Below are positions 24,313-38,019 of a stretch of 64,000 nt of DNA, one piece after another. The stretch spans positions 7,857,662-7,921,661 of the forward strand of contig JABACO010000003.1 of NCBI GenBank assembly GCA_013339895.1, read 5' to 3'. The stretch is from Ephydatia muelleri (lineage: Eukaryota; Porifera; Demospongiae; Spongillida; Spongillidae). How positions within the stretch are numbered: the stretch's first letter is position 1; every line of letters starts with the position of its first letter. The translations under genes and the position numbers were made by a program. Under the pieces are notes generated by a model. The model was given only the letters and a program-made list of their open reading frames with translations, searched no databases and had not been told where the DNA came from.

Positions 24313-26880
24313 ATTTGAAGCCACTTCACGTTACCATTCATTTTATCTTATTTGGTCAATTAGCTTTAAGCTTATTGAATGTTGCTGGAACAGTGACTCT
24401 GAGAGACGACCATCATTTCTTGAACTGGTGTCCAAATTACAGCAAGTTATTAGACTGCACAACAATTAAGTTTTTTCTTCGCATTTGTGTAGTTTTATGC
24501 TTTGTACGTAATGCTGCATTTACCTACCTTTAGTAAAATAACCTCATACAGTTGTAGTGACATACAATTAAAATCCAGTAATTATTAATTAGGTGCGAAT
24601 AAGATCACCTGACGTGTTCTAGCATTAAATTGTTTATCATGCTGATTACCACAATACTGAGCTGTGCGGCAATTTACTCCAATCCAAATAAAGCATTGAT
24701 TGGTAAAAAGCACATGCATATGTCGTATGGATAAACTGGTCATTCACTGCCATAGAACATTTACCCTGTACCTCGCAGTTTATTACCCACATCAAAAGCT
24801 ATGTTTTGAGATTCTCTGGCATGCATGGTTGTAAGTTAGTAATCAACCCAGCGTGGTATTCTGAACTGTGCGCCTTTAATGACTCACTTAATATATTTAT
24901 TTCTAGAAAGATCCTTCCGATGCTTGTGTCTATTGACTAACCCGCTGACCACATACTACCGTCAAGCTGCTCCTCACATTTCTCCAACTGCTAGTTACCA
25001 GACCCTTTCTACCCTCTAATACTGTACATGTGCTGCACCCCTTTGTACACAGGTACAAAATAAAGACCTTTCTATTCCCACGGACACCACGTACCTCACT
25101 CTGCGGGCTTGTTGAGATCCGAAACCTTAGCCTGTCACAAATAGTGGTTGTTGTGGCTTTAATAGTTCATGTGATTTTATTTTGATGCACAGACTTTAAC
25201 CGGATGCTAATTTCAACCGACTGTCCAATTGCGTAATAGTGTACTCAAGCAGGCCAATTCAACGGGTTGTCCGATTGTGTTTATTTTACTACACCGCGTA
25301 ACTGGATAAGCAACCATCAGGGTGGATTAAAGTATTCTATACTTGCACAAATTAATAAATAACGAGTAGCGATCAATTATTATTAATGGTTCATACCACA
25401 GTTCATGCATATGTGGACGTGATTAACTTGATAACAAAAGAACCAAACTTCAATTATATCTTTACATGTTGTTGTGCAATCAGCTGTTCAATATAGTGTA
25501 CTTTCTGTGCAACTTACAACAAGCCAGCTGTATTAAAGGATTGTACTTGAAAGCGCATACACAATTTCCCCACTTTGCAACAGCTGGAAATTAGAGTCGA
25601 CTGAAATTGTTGTGAAACAAAATCCTTTATCAATAAGATGGATAAGTCATAACATACATGTATGTACAGCGGGTGAGCACAATTTATATCGTTTAATTAT
25701 CGCTGCATGCATGCTGGACTATTCCATAGAGATACAGAATCTTGAATAGTCTTCTGTGACACAATATAAATGAATACATGTTTCACATGCACGTCGCACC
25801 ATATCTCTTAGAACTATTACATATTGCCTACAAGTGCATGCATATGTATACTAATGATGCTGACTTCCATCAGTACATCAAAATCCAGTCATCCCTGTTT
25901 CCTGTATGAACCTTGAAAAGTATATCCTAGTGGCAAGTTGATGTAACTGGATGTTTCTGGTAGCAATTGAAGCTGTAAAGAAAATTCACATTATATGATC
26001 GTTCCTGCTTTTGAGCAGCATCAAATACAACAGCGTCCCAACATCCACATATTCAGTAAATATTAAATTAGCCACAAAGCACCACCTCTTCTCATAAACA
26101 GTTCCACAAGAACACCAGAGGTGGTAACAGCAGTGCAAGATTTGCTTTGTTTACATGGACGAAGTATATGTTTAAAAAGGCAAGTTTTACACACACGAAG
26201 TAGACGTGCATTGGTTTATGAGTCAAAGATGTCTACCAGCTGGCACAAATTTGGGATTTCAGATTGACTGTTTATTCCTGCTCACTATTGATTTATTTAT
26301 TGATAAAGTTAGTCCTCAATGCAAGTATACATCGAGAAAAGGCAAGTAAGGCTTAAGTAGCACCTCAATATTGCCTAGGTTAAGTTAATGGTATTATGAA
26401 ATACATTACACATTACTACAGTCTGCCCTGTTCCCTGAGCTTATAAAGAATTTGAGCTTGTAACGAATGTTTTTTCTTTGCATGTACCTACAATAACATT
26501 ATGAATTTAATTACTCGTCAAACACATTAGACTGCATTTTGTCCTGCAAACACACTAGATGCCTAAAATCCTCCTCTGAAATGTTATGCCAATGTTATCT
26601 CCCACAAACTGTAAAAGACTAGACACACTGTCATTTGCCCCAAGTTATGAATTAATTTAGATACACACCCCTGAGCTTATAAGGAGGGAACGAACTTATA
26701 AAGTGGTGTGCTTATAAGGAGGGCAGACTTGCGTGTATGTGACTAGTGAGTATGGTTTATATTAAACCAGTTTGCTAATTAGTTACAATGTTCATAAATA
26801 TTGATTTAAATACAGAAACACCAGGTAGGCACTAGCATTGTTATTCTTGGGATGGTCATAATGTAAGAAGGCAAGGCTAC
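24313..26880. other. Gene-poor stretch after RTK copy 2
   Basis: No gene recognised. An AATAAA at about 25058, followed by TTTCTATTCC, could be the polyadenylation signal of the upstream gene. AT-rich otherwise. Confidence 0.4.
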
Positions 26881-27195
26881 ACCATCAGTTCCTGTGGCAA
26901 CATTCAGTCATAGTATAGACTGTGGTGTGTGCTTCAGTAAATTGCCAACACAAATTTGGGAATTGTCCGCACACAGCATGTCCATTTAAGAACCATATGT
27001 AAAAGTCATGACCGCAGCATGTGGGTGATGGCATAGGTTGACAATTCCTTATTGATTGTGTTTGAGGATAATCCCTGGTTAGCAACTCCCACCACCTCTC
27101 TTCCATGAAGATAATCATGCCTTGTATCTGTCCAAACACTATTCAAAGCAGTGTCATACATAAGCACACACCACAGCCTATGCTAGATAGGTAAT
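26881..27195 (-). other. Unassigned open stretch
   Basis: Minus-strand frame (26885-27139) with mixed composition (MEERWWELLTRDYPQTQ). It could be an exon remnant but has no recognisable family. Confidence 0.2.
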
Positions 27196-27202
27196 GTCAC
27201 AC

Positions 27203-27251
<49 letters not shown>
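27196..27251. repeat. (AC)n microsatellite
   Basis: About 28 AC units. Minus-strand poly-(CV) frames crossing it are artefacts. Confidence 0.95.
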
Positions 27252-27252
<1 letters not shown>

Positions 27253-27809
27253 GCAAACTCATACATAAATATGCACACACTTTCACGAAGGTGCCAGTTG
27301 GAACACCACACAGCTGGGGGTCCATTGGCCTTGATAAAGTGCAAATCCTCTTTGACTATGATGCATCGAAAAGATGAGCCATAGTTGAACACACAGAGAC
27401 ACCTAGCCCTGCTGGCATCAGCTGTGGGAGGATGACCCGGGACTTTCAAGAGCAAGAATGTAACAATGCTCCACCGAGTTGGCCCACACCTGATAGAAAT
27501 CAGATGGAGCAACACACGAATGACCATCATAAGGTCACCCTTGTGACTATACAATGACTGGCTGTTGCTGCAGCAACTAATGGTGTAGCCTTGCTATCAG
27601 GTAAACTTAAGAGGGTACACCATATGGCATGCCAGTGCTGATTAAACAAGAAGTCCCGCCAAAGGCTAGAAAGAATACAGGACACTATATTGCATGGAGC
27701 TCAGGTTTAAACGATGATGACCTAAATGATCATCTGGTGTGGCCCCAATGGTGTACATTGACAGTACAGGTGTTGAACCAGCTAGGGGAGAGGGACCACT
27801 ACACACCAT

Positions 27810-27831
27810 GAGGGGGGGGGGGGGGGGGGGG
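27810..27831. repeat. Poly-G tract
   Basis: About 22 G in non-coding sequence. Confidence 0.9.
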
Positions 27832-28479
27832 GAGATGAAGAGGCCCATGGAGACACCGAACTCACACTGTTGGGTTGTAGAGTGCTTCATAGCCTGCTCA
27901 GAGCTAGGGTACCACCCACACAGGCCCACACAGTACCTCAAAGAGGACTGCCTCAAGATCAGAATGGGGAGACCCAATTAAGACACTGTCTTCATGTATG
28001 CAGTTCGGCAGTAATCATCTTTGTCTATGTGTAGGAACATGTGTGTGTACACGCATGTATGTGTAGATGAGTATGGTAAATGTCCATTTATCCACTACCT
28101 AACTGCCTAAGAAGCTAGGTATATTGTTGTTGATCAATTACATTCATTGAATGCTTGTACTCACTATACCCTGGTTACTATGGTACTAAGCCCTTTATAC
28201 GTATTAAACATAATTGAAATCACATACAGTAACAGTCATGTAGCTAGCAATACACAACAACATACACACAATACACACAGGCAGCATAATACTGTATCAA
28301 ATATAGCTCATAATACCCACAGCACATATCTGTGTTGGCACACATGCATCAAACACAACAAGCAGCACATACACAGTGCACACCATTCTTTGCATGCTGA
28401 CAAACCTGTGTGGCAAATCTGAGTGAACACAAGGTTTCCTGCACAGAACTCATGTTGGGGATATGTTTACGAATATCAC

Positions 28480-28740
28480 ACCACAGAGGGAAAACATACC
28501 ATCATCTTCATATATCGGCATGTAATAGACCTGTAGATGCACATTTACACGAGAAAAATTGGAGAGAAAGGGATATTGGGTGTGATTGGGTGTGGTCTGA
28601 GTAGTGTGGTGTGTGGACTGCACTAACGTCTCGCTATTCCCTCCTAAGCAGTTTAGTATCTGTAGGTCAGCTTTGGATTCTGCAGTATGTAGGGAACAAA
28701 ATGACCACACAGCGGTACAATGAAAATACATTAAGTGACA
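28480..28740. repeat. Dispersed repeat family, copy 1
   Basis: Shares TATATCGGCAT, GTGTGGTGTGTGGACTG, TCCCTCCTAAGCAGTT and TAGGTCAGCTTTG in order with copies at 30.28 and 33.59 kb, all in the same orientation. Non-coding or decayed. It may be intronic sequence of a repeatedly duplicated kinesin locus. Confidence 0.6.
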
Positions 28741-29139
28741 TGAATGCATGCGTGCAGTGCTATTTGTACACGTACACAACAATGATCCAATTATACAAAT
28801 GGACCACAGGTTTAACCACCCATGTTAAGAAAAACAGGAAACAGTTAAATAGGATGCTTATCAATTGATGTTGGTGATATGGTCTCAAACCACATTTCAT
28901 CTCAACAGTATACAGTGAACTAATTCATTCCTAAAAATTTCAGTATGTACACCACCAAATCACAAATGTCAGTCTCCATGCTATTATGAATAGCAAATAA
29001 TTATTTGGAATAGTTCAATTTGTGCAACACAAAATGTTTACATGCTATTATGAAAGGCACGACAATATTGCAATTTGCTTGTTTTGGTCACACCAGTGAG
29101 TGTAGTGCAGGTTGTACATGAACATGTACAGGTATAGAT

Positions 29140-29285
29140 ATGGAACATAACGACTCAACCTTGTCGTACAGAGCTATGATGATGTTGCCAAGGTTACTGA
29201 GATGACTGTTATTAATGCCTTTCCCTCTTCTTTGGTCTGTCTCCATCTGAACCAGAGTTGGTCAACCTCTTAAGAGTATGTGTGT
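29140..29285 (-). pseudogene. Kinesin motor fragment (switch II region), decayed
   Basis: The minus strand reads a degenerate LTNSGSDGDR (cf. the LAGSER box), then, shifted, INNSHLSNLGNIIIALYDK. This fits the kinesin pattern INxSLSxLGNVIxAL. It is paralogous at the DNA level to the block at 34.2-34.35 kb. Frameshifted, so a pseudogene fragment. Confidence 0.45.
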
Positions 29286-30279
29286 GCTATGTGCATGTGT
29301 GTGTGTTGTGTGTGTATGCTGTGTGTGTGTATGTGTGCGTGTGTCATTGCACACTTACATGTACATGCACATGGGTCAAACATAGAGGCTGTCTGAAATA
29401 GCCATGGTTGAACAGGCTAGGATTAAAAAAAACATTCTAGAGTCAATGAGGTCATTTGACAATCTACACTCTCACACAAACACATGCACTCTCCAAACAT
29501 GGAACCCAGGTCACATGGCACCTCACCTTCACACTCCTCCACTCCCAACTTTCATGCAAGTCAATTATGAGCTAATAGACCAGAACACTCTTTGTACCTC
29601 ACACATGTTCATTGCATCCCCTGACCACACCTCCACAGTACCTGACTCTGAGGTATCAATCACAGTGTTAAGGTCATCTCACCTCCTGTCTCTGGTTCAT
29701 ACTGTGCCACGCCCTCCATACATAAGATGTTACATACTGTTCACTGTACCTACACAATCAAAGCTAACACAGAAAGCATCAATCACCACCACATATTAGG
29801 TTATCTAACATGTGGATGTCCAGGTAGCACATACACAACACATGCACTCCCACAGTTGCACAGTGACAAACCTATGTTGCGTATCCCAATGGGTGTACGC
29901 ATCTACTGGTGTTCTATATGCCCATATATGGCAATGATGGTATGTTTATCCTCTGTAGTCTGATGTTTGTCAATATATCTCACAACATGAACTTTGTGCA
30001 GGAAACCTTGCATTTGCGGGATTCTGGAGGTGACTGGGTGTAGCCTGAATTGTGGTGTCAAGTCTTGCCCTAAGCAGTTCTGCAACAGATATTATTACTT
30101 ACCTCCCTTGCTTACCATATTAGTTCCATAGTGTAACTCTGTCACTAGGCCACTCCTCACAAAGATGGTAGCACTCCACCCTCACTTTGCTCTCTGAGGT
30201 CTTCTTCATTATGTACAAGGGAAGTTCTGGGCACTGTAGGTAACTGTGGATGTCGACTAGAAAAGGAAGGGTGATGATG

Positions 30280-30560
30280 TACATTGACCGAAGGGGAAAA
30301 GCATACTATCATTACCATACAGTGACATGCAGTACACAATGTATGCACACACAAGAAACCATTGGGAGGGAAGGGGATATTGGAGGTGATTGGGTGTGAT
30401 TGTGTGTGGTCTGTGGACTGCACTCACGTTTTGCAGTTTCTGCAACAGATAGGTAAGCTTTGAGTTTCAGTACGGTACATAGGGGAACAAAGTGGAACAA
30501 AATGCTCATGCACACAGCAAGATATGTAGCACAAAAATGCAATCTAATTTGGAGACACGA
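30280..30560. repeat. Dispersed repeat family, copy 2
   Basis: Same landmarks as the 28.48-kb copy, with internal gaps. A further partial relative may lie at 29.93-30.09 kb. Confidence 0.5.
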
Positions 30561-32080
30561 TATCCACGCAACGCTCTTGAAGCTGTGCTAGGTACATGTA
30601 CATGAAAATGATCCATGAAAGTAAGACAAACTGTCTAGTAGACAAGTTGAAAACAAAGTGCTACATAGCATACTAAAAAGTGCTTTGGCATGCAAAAAAG
30701 TCTCTATGGTATTGTACCAAGTACCATCACTTGCTGCGCAATTTGTACAATAATGAACTGATTCTTCAGAAATCACAATTTGTACATTACCAAATGAAGT
30801 TGTGTCAATTATCATGTTTATTGGAATAGCAATAATGGTCCAAACCAAAATGATTGTCAATCTCCAAGCTACTAAGGAAAGGAACACATTTTGTGTGCTG
30901 GATGTTGTCACGAAAATGTCTTCACAAACAATGTTTATCCAAAATAATCTCACAATTTGTAAGTGTGGATTCCACTATCACATCAGTGTAGCTTCATGTG
31001 ATGTAGCTTTGCAATGAAACCATTGTAACCAATCCTCAGCCAAGATAAATATTTCTTTGTATATACAGGGGAACCTCTATACATGTATTGTAGCTCTGAT
31101 CTGGCCCTTGAAATCGTGACACCTCAATTACATGCAGACACTTACTTTGGGCACATATTGCACTCCTTAAATTAGTAGCTGTATATTTCAATGAGGATAC
31201 CTAATTAATCCTGCAAGGTCTCCATAGTGTAGCTGGAGCAGAGGATTAGAGGTCTCCTCTGTTGTGGGAAACAACTAACATGGCTAGTCCACCACAATAC
31301 GTAATCCTTGCTTCACACATACACTGTAACAAATTATAAAAGCTGAGTTTATCAACGCCAAAAACAAAACAAGTAATTCCCCGATCATGAATTACTGATG
31401 TAAGTTATGTTGTATGATATTCACTCCACTTGCGTCTATTGAAATGTTCTTTTATGTATTTGAAGACAAATTAAGACACGGTTTATTGATACCATGTGTG
31501 GACAAAACTGTGCTTCTTATCTGAATATCACACTATACTGATCAAGAATTTCTCATCAGTAAAATATTAATTTTGCTAATTAACAAACCTACCTGGGTGG
31601 GTATGATCAAGCACAACACATGAGTGTGACGAACAAAGGGTGCACCTGTACTTGTATTTTATGTTAAACATCAAGCAACATAAATATTCCATGCACATTC
31701 AACCTTTGTGGATGTAACTATTTTTAGGACAGATTAAACACGCCTTCATCATTATATTGTCATGTAACTAAACACACATTCAGCATTCGTAGCCAATTGA
31801 ATACAATACCAAATATGAATAGAAATGAGAACTTATACATTTACTTGTGTGATTGACATAATGTGAAGTCTTCAAAGCTAATTCAGGCATACGCTGTATC
31901 TGTATGTTGACTGTACACAGTTAAGGTATGAAAGAAACTGACTAGTACATGTACATTCTACAATATTATTCCATTCCTTCCATATGATGATGATGAATGG
32001 GCAACAATTACTGACCATATTCCTGACCTGGACGGAAATTTCCTTTTCCTTTATCCAGAGTCACCAGGAGCTCCATGTTG
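30561..32080. other. No gene seen
   Basis: AT-rich sequence. Minus-strand frame 30588-30953 has hydrophobic stretches but no recognisable family or splice logic. Confidence 0.35.
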
Positions 32081-32439
32081 TCATTCACACAGCAGTGCAA
32101 CTGCTGCACTGATAAAGCATACTGAGGGAGGGGAGGGTGAGCGGGTGAATACGAGAAGGGAGAAAGGAGGGAAAGAGGGTGGGGAAGTGGGATGGATTAA
32201 AGAAGGGTGAATGGGTGGAAATGGGGAGGCAGGGGAGGGATGGATAGGGTGATGGAGAGATGAGGTACAGTGTACAATGTTCATACAACACAATCACTTA
32301 TGAATGCTTACACCTAACTCTAAATCTTGAATACAAGTGTTCTTCAAATGACCTGACCATAATCAACGAGAGATGTACATATAGAAGAAAAAAACACAAA
32401 GAAACGCACTTGTGATCTTAATGTTCACATTGAACATGT

Positions 32440-33200
32440 CCAAGATCCCAAACAGTTGCCAGCTTTTCCAGAGGAACTAGTGTGCCATGGTGGTCAAACA
32501 CCATCAGGGGGTCAAAGCTTGGGGGAGAGTCCTTCCATGCTCACGTCAATGGAGACCTTGAGGGTCGCTCCAGCTGCAACAGCTTGATGTTGACAGCACC
32601 ATGGGATTGCTTCAATTTCTCTGCAATCTGCTTCCTCTTCGCCTCCCGCACCACGATGAGGGCCAGGGCCATGGGATAACCCCGACATCTTTCCCGGACC
32701 AAAGGGAGAGCATCTGCTGCACCTCCTCATCACTGAACCCTTCCACCTTTTGACTTACAGGGTCCAGACCATATCAGCTTTGGCAGCGTTATATGTGGTC
32801 CCTGCAGATGGTCATCTCTGAGCAGCACCCTCGGCTCCCTCCTCATCCTGGACCATGTCTGGACTTCGGATGTCACATGACACTTTGCTGTCCCGTGTTG
32901 CACCATGGTAGGTCACGGGCTGCCTTGAGATTGCCTAGGTGAGAAGATGACTGTTGGCTCTTTTCATACAGTCGCACGGTCAGGTTGTGCATCATCATGC
33001 AGGAGCTTGGGTTTGTCCAGTTGGCCTCTCACTTTGGCCTTCTGTCCCGTGGTGAGCTAGTTGACTCTGTCCAGGAACACCTCCTGGACGAGGGTGGAGT
33101 TTTGGATGGCTGGTTGGTTTTCCTGAAGCCAGATATCCCTTGGACCACGAGCCAACCTTAACTTTTGCCAAGGGTACTGAGGAGGCACTCAATGTAGACA
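32440..33200 (-). pseudogene. Decayed coding remnant, family not recognised
   Basis: GC-richer than its surroundings. The minus strand carries coding-like pieces in shifting frames: STLVQEVFLDRVN, LTTGQKAKVRGQLDKPKLL, FSDEEVQQMLSLW, ALALIVVREAKRKQIAEKL and MVFDHHGTLVPLEKLA. Internal stops and frame changes point to a pseudogene. It lies downstream of the kinesin fragments on the same strand, but nothing shows that it belongs to them. Confidence 0.4.
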
Positions 33201-33250
33201 GATTCTATCTGGGAGGGTCATAGCCTTGCTTCAAAGTCTCCTCAACTACA

Positions 33251-33417
<167 letters not shown>

Positions 33418-33589
33418 ATGTATTATGTATTTGCATGACATGTGTGTACATGTGGGAATGAAAGAGGTCACATCACTACATGTACATTGCTCCAGTTATG
33501 TTATCTTCTAAATACAGAACACACGCAAACACACACACACACATGTACAAACAGACTCACACACACATGCACACACAAATCACGAGCAT

Positions 33590-33880
33590 TACTATATATC
33601 GGCATACATTACACCACACAATTGGAGGAGAACGGATGTGGCAGGTGATTGGATGTTGTCTGAGTAGTGTGGTGTGTGGACTGTCTCACGTTTTGCTGTT
33701 CCCTCCTAAGCAGTTCTGCTACAGATAGGTCAGCTTTGAATTTCTGTACAATGAGTGGCTTCTGTAAGTGGAACAAAATGCTCACACACAGCAATTCTAT
33801 ATGTAGAAACAAAATCCAATCCAATGTAGACATGATATCCATATAGCACTCTTGAAATAGTGCTATTTCTACATACATGG
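33590..33880. repeat. Dispersed repeat family, copy 3
   Basis: Shares the same ordered landmarks as the 28.48- and 30.28-kb copies. Confidence 0.6.
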
Positions 33881-34209
33881 GCACAATAACTATGCATGAT
33901 AATATGAGGAATTTGTACATATAGTTGAGTTAAAAAACAAATGTACATGTACCACAGGTTTTAAACACATAATCTTTCAAGCAGTTACATGTAGGGTTTC
34001 CAGTTAAGGTGAACTTAAGCTAAACTAAACGTCTGTCAATAGACTTAAGCTTAAAAAGTACACAGGCGTGAAATTGGATGCTAAAATATTTATAACCCAA
34101 AATGACAGATTTTTCAATTTCCATGTTATACAAATGTAGTAATAAGTGTGTGTGTATGTGTGAATGTGTGTGCATGTGTGAATGTGTGTGTGTATGTGTG
34201 TACAGGTGT

Positions 34210-34411
34210 AGATAGAAAACTAGCCTTGGTGGCCTGAGCCGTGATGACATTGCCATGAACTCTTATTATTGCTCTTTGTTTCCACAAATCTGTCTCTCTG
34301 AACCAAAGTTGGTCACCCTATCTGATTGGATGATGAAGGTGAGGAGGGAGTGGCTAGAAGAACTCGCAAGGTCTCATTGTAGATTTCAAGGAAGGAAGCC
34401 TCCAGCCGGTA
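34210..34411 (-). pseudogene. Kinesin-14-like motor fragment (strand and LAGSER region)
   Basis: After acceptor CATTCCAG the minus strand encodes YRLEASFLEIYNETLRVLL, in phase with the P-loop exon at 34.66-34.79 kb. This is the conserved SFLEIYNExxRDLL strand of kinesin motors. Just beyond, VTNFGSERQ (LAGSER-like) and GNVITAQATK appear with stops between them. The SSRSH box that should separate them was not found, so the motor is incomplete. Confidence 0.6.
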
Positions 34412-34663
34412 CTGGAATGGGACCGGGACACAAATCAGATCAGCAATCAACTACTCAGCCATGCTGAATGCACAGAAAGGTACCAGGGCAAATCCTAACA
34501 CAAGATAAACATTTCATGGAGTATAACATCAGTGACCACTACGCCCACTCACTGTCCCAATGTTGTCAGATTTAGAAGATTTGAAACCACTGTAGAGTTG
34601 AATGTTGACCACTATTCTGTATTCTACACCATCCTTCCCCTCCTTCTCCCCCTCCCTACTCAC

Positions 34664-34792
34664 ATGCCATCCCTTGTCCACCAGTTGTGAGGAGCAGGCA
34701 AACACTTGCTCCACTGCCCTGGCAATCATACCACAATGGCTGTCATCTCCATCCTCGTGACCTTCCATAGTGAATGTCTTCCCTGAACCAGT
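34664..34792 (-). CDS. Kinesin-14 (KIFC1/Ncd-like) P-loop exon
   Basis: A 129-nt exon between CTCTGTAG and GTGAGT encodes TGSGKTFTMEG, a Gly/Asp-rich loop, then GMIARAVEQVFA and a DKGW end. The P-loop (GxxGSGKT form) with MEG and GMIxRAVEQIF is diagnostic of kinesin motors, and the DKGW spacing fits C-terminal motor kinesins. It joins in phase 0 to the SFLEIYNE exon. The upstream ...FAYGQ exon was not found. It is intact by itself but probably part of a broken gene. Confidence 0.75.
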
Positions 34793-35393
34793 CTACAGAG
34801 ACACATACAAGTAATACCACTCAGTGACTAATACTGGCTGGTACATGTACTGTACAAACACAACACACCACTGCAATCCATGCTCACTAGAGAGACATTG
34901 TGGCATTTGAAATTATCACCTCCAAAATCAAAATCAAGGCCAACAAATTCAATGGTTGGCACATAGGTATGCACTATACACTTACATGTGTCTCCTTTAT
35001 AAGTCCACTATTCTAGGCTAGATTTGTGAGGATATACAAGCATCCCCAACCCCTCCCCTCCACACACACACACACACAAAGATGCAATGAAGCCATCCAA
35101 GGCACTTTGAGCATTTTACCTGTGGAAGCTCAACACATGTAATTTTCTGCAGTTATAGTATGCCCTTCTGCAGAATTACGCCACACCATCACCTATCTTA
35201 TAAACACACCCCTCCTATATTCATTCTCCCACTACCTAAAATTTGTGCACACCTCAATACGCACATACAGTACATGCAACACACATACAATGTATGCACA
35301 TGCAACAACAACACCCCCCCCCCACACACACACACAATTCATCTCACTTTTTGATTGTGAACAGTGGAAAGTTTCAGCTTCACAATAAAGGTG

Positions 35394-35577
35394 ACTGCAT
35401 CCACTGTGCCACAGTATTTAGTTGTGCAGAGTCTGTATATCAACCATATGCAGATGAATATCATTGAAGTGTCCTTGTGCAGACGTCAGCATATGAACAC
35501 TTCAATGATACTCATCTGCATATGGTTGGTATTCAGCACAACTCTGCATACTAAATGCTGTGACGCAGTGATCACTG
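35394..35577. repeat. Long hairpin, arms about 63-80 nt, 20-nt loop
   Basis: From CACAGTATTTAGTTGTGCAG (35410) to ATCATTGAAGTGTC, the sequence is mirrored by GAACACTTCAATGAT...CTAAATGCTGTG ending at 35562. There are only a few mismatches and one short gap. Weaker pairing extends to about 35394/35577. It could be a MITE or a miRNA/siRNA-type precursor. No target duplication is obvious. Confidence 0.8.
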
Positions 35578-36734
35578 CCCATAAGAGGACAGCATCTCTT
35601 CAAAAAAGACTTACAAGTATATACTTCATGATGAGATGACTATCATTTATAAATATGAAACCACTATTACCTCACCAAACTTACCCTCTCCATAAGAGCC
35701 CCAGGGGAATATCCTCTTTGGCTCAACAATGCAATGGATTACCACTAATCATGTAAGAGATACTTTGCACAAATGTAGTCATTGTGTGAATGCATATTGA
35801 TATCTATTTGTACTTCAATCATGATTGGCTAGACAATGCCAAAACTCCTCAAGCTCAGTGATGCTCATCAATGCCATAAATGCCGGTCTTAATATGCACA
35901 AGGTGAAGATGCACAAATGCAAGCAGTATTGTCAAATGTAATTCGGCTTAGAGTAGTTCTGTAAATGTCTGGTGTGTATTTTTAAATTGCATGGATGAAC
36001 TAAGTGTATACAATCAAAAGTAGAGGTGAAATTGACAATAATATTTAAATGACAGTTGCAAATAACTTACTTACATGTCTTTTGTGTTATTTGACAAGAT
36101 GTGTTAACAATATTAAAATGGAAATGCTATGTACATGTACATATACACATTCATGTAAATCAAAAGAGAACGTAATAGAAGGCAGAGGCAGATATACTGT
36201 GGAAATCGTGATATGTGTCCTTAAAGTTTTTTGAGTGCGCTTAAAAGTTTACTTGATTTTTTTAACATTAACAGTATGCAATATTGAAAATCTAACAACA
36301 AAATGTTATTGACCAAACATTTGCCAACAAGTACCGGAAATGAGGAAGTGTCAAGTGACAACACACCTCTTGTTTTATGATTTCGGTGTCCCTAGACCAA
36401 AAACGGACTTGTAGCATATATCTCAGCTCTAAGGCCGCAAATCAACACAAGCTTAGAATTATAAGACTATGGATAACCTGGGCCGAGTCGCATTTCAAAC
36501 CTGGGAACACTTTTTCGTTTTTACCAGCGAGACATATTTAGCTAGAACCAAAAGTGTTTAGTATGTCATTTTGCACAGTATATCAATTGTTATACTGAGG
36601 GACGGTGACTGCATCATAGGGACCCATGTTTACGATGTAATTGGAGAGTGTACCATCAAAACTCTGGTTGAAAACGTTGAGGCTTAAAAAACATGCCATT
36701 TTCGAGTGAACTTCATTACCTGCCCCAAAACTGA

Positions 36735-36803
36735 TTTGGGGATCCCCCGTCCCTAAATCACCGGACAATTGGGAACCCCTTCGTAGAAGTAGGGACCCCA
36801 TAT
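36735..36803. repeat. Left arm of diverged inverted repeat pair
   Basis: TTTGGGGATCCCCCGTCCC, then GGGAACCCCTTCGTAGAAG and TAGGGACCCC, matches the reverse complement of 38,020-38,095. The pair flanks about 1.3 kb without coding sequence, as in a non-autonomous DNA transposon with long terminal repeats. Confidence 0.55.
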
Positions 36804-37625
36804 AATGATATCGATATAGCCAGCACATAGAAGTATGTATATAGGCCCGTGCCGATTTATTGCACATATACACAATAATAAATGCATACTTTGGACAGCA
36901 CAAAGCGTAGAACAAACGGGATGTGTTGATCGATTGCAATACATCCAATGCCATACAAACAGAAGCGTATACGCGTAACATTGGTATTCTGCTGACTGAG
37001 AGGGAGCCCAGGCTTCATCAACAGCTAGGTCGATGGCATTGTGATGGAAGGCTTTACCTTGTGATGACCGTGCACCTCTCATGCACATTATGAAAGATCA
37101 GAGCGAAGGAGAGGCAAGACGGCAATGTATCCAAGCTAGTCTCTTGTACATTTACCCATCCCTCCTGATGTTGAAAAGACAAGTGGGGTGAAGGAGCCAT
37201 GCTCTATTTCACGTATACGTTCGTCATATGATCTCTGGTCATTAGAGTTTTGGTATTGTGATGAATTACTGATTAATGGTTTAAAAACATTATTTTCGTG
37301 CAACACACAATTATTGAAAACTCTGGCATTTGTGAGAAACTCATGACGGTAGCGTTTTATTTATGTAGTGTTCAGTAGCCACATCATAAGCAACTCTATA
37401 GTACCTTGATATTGTGGTGATCATTGCCTGCCTGAGTAAGAACACATATATGCTTTACACAAAAACAATCATTTGCTCAAATGTGTACCTCAGGAAGTAG
37501 GTTATTGAGAGCAAAAGAAAACCCAGATTTGGTGTAACCAATTTCTGATCTCTCTATTCTATTATCATGATAAACAAATGTTAGACTAGCATGTATACAT
37601 GTACACATACATGCATAATGAAACA

Positions 37626-37760
37626 TCTTACCAGAGGTTCAAATGCCTTTACTGGCCATGTGTCAGCCAGCTGTACTATATGAGTTCTACTTGGCATTTT
37701 GCCCTTTAATTTCAAATACACTCCATTCCACCTCAGTTTATTTGTTTTGCATATGATCCG
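37626..37760 (-). CDS. Possible isolated exon
   Basis: The minus-strand frame LRWNGVYLKLKGKMPSRT...VKAFEPL ends at a GTAAGA donor. No family recognised and no partner exon found. Confidence 0.2.
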
Positions 37761-38019
37761 CATAATGCTTCTTTATATGTGTGCATGACAGATATAGGAA
37801 GCTTTTTGCTGTCATGGGAAGGGGCACGCCCCCTCCCCCAGTTGTGAATATATTTATCAGACCTCCCCTTTCCCAAAATCCTGGATCCACCCCTGCACGC
37901 CTTGAACAAGATACTTGTGTATCTCTTTAAAAGTAAACCGCCCGTCTTTGTATCCATTGTCACTCGCCATATGTGTGCTGCCACGTGCTTTCTAGATCTG
38001 GTAATGTATTTAAAAAATT

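Noticed and set aside
35570..35590. Upstream FAYGQ exon of the kinesin motor on the minus strand (reads SSYGQ)
   Set aside because: No proper GT donor follows and the hydrophobic strand before it is absent.
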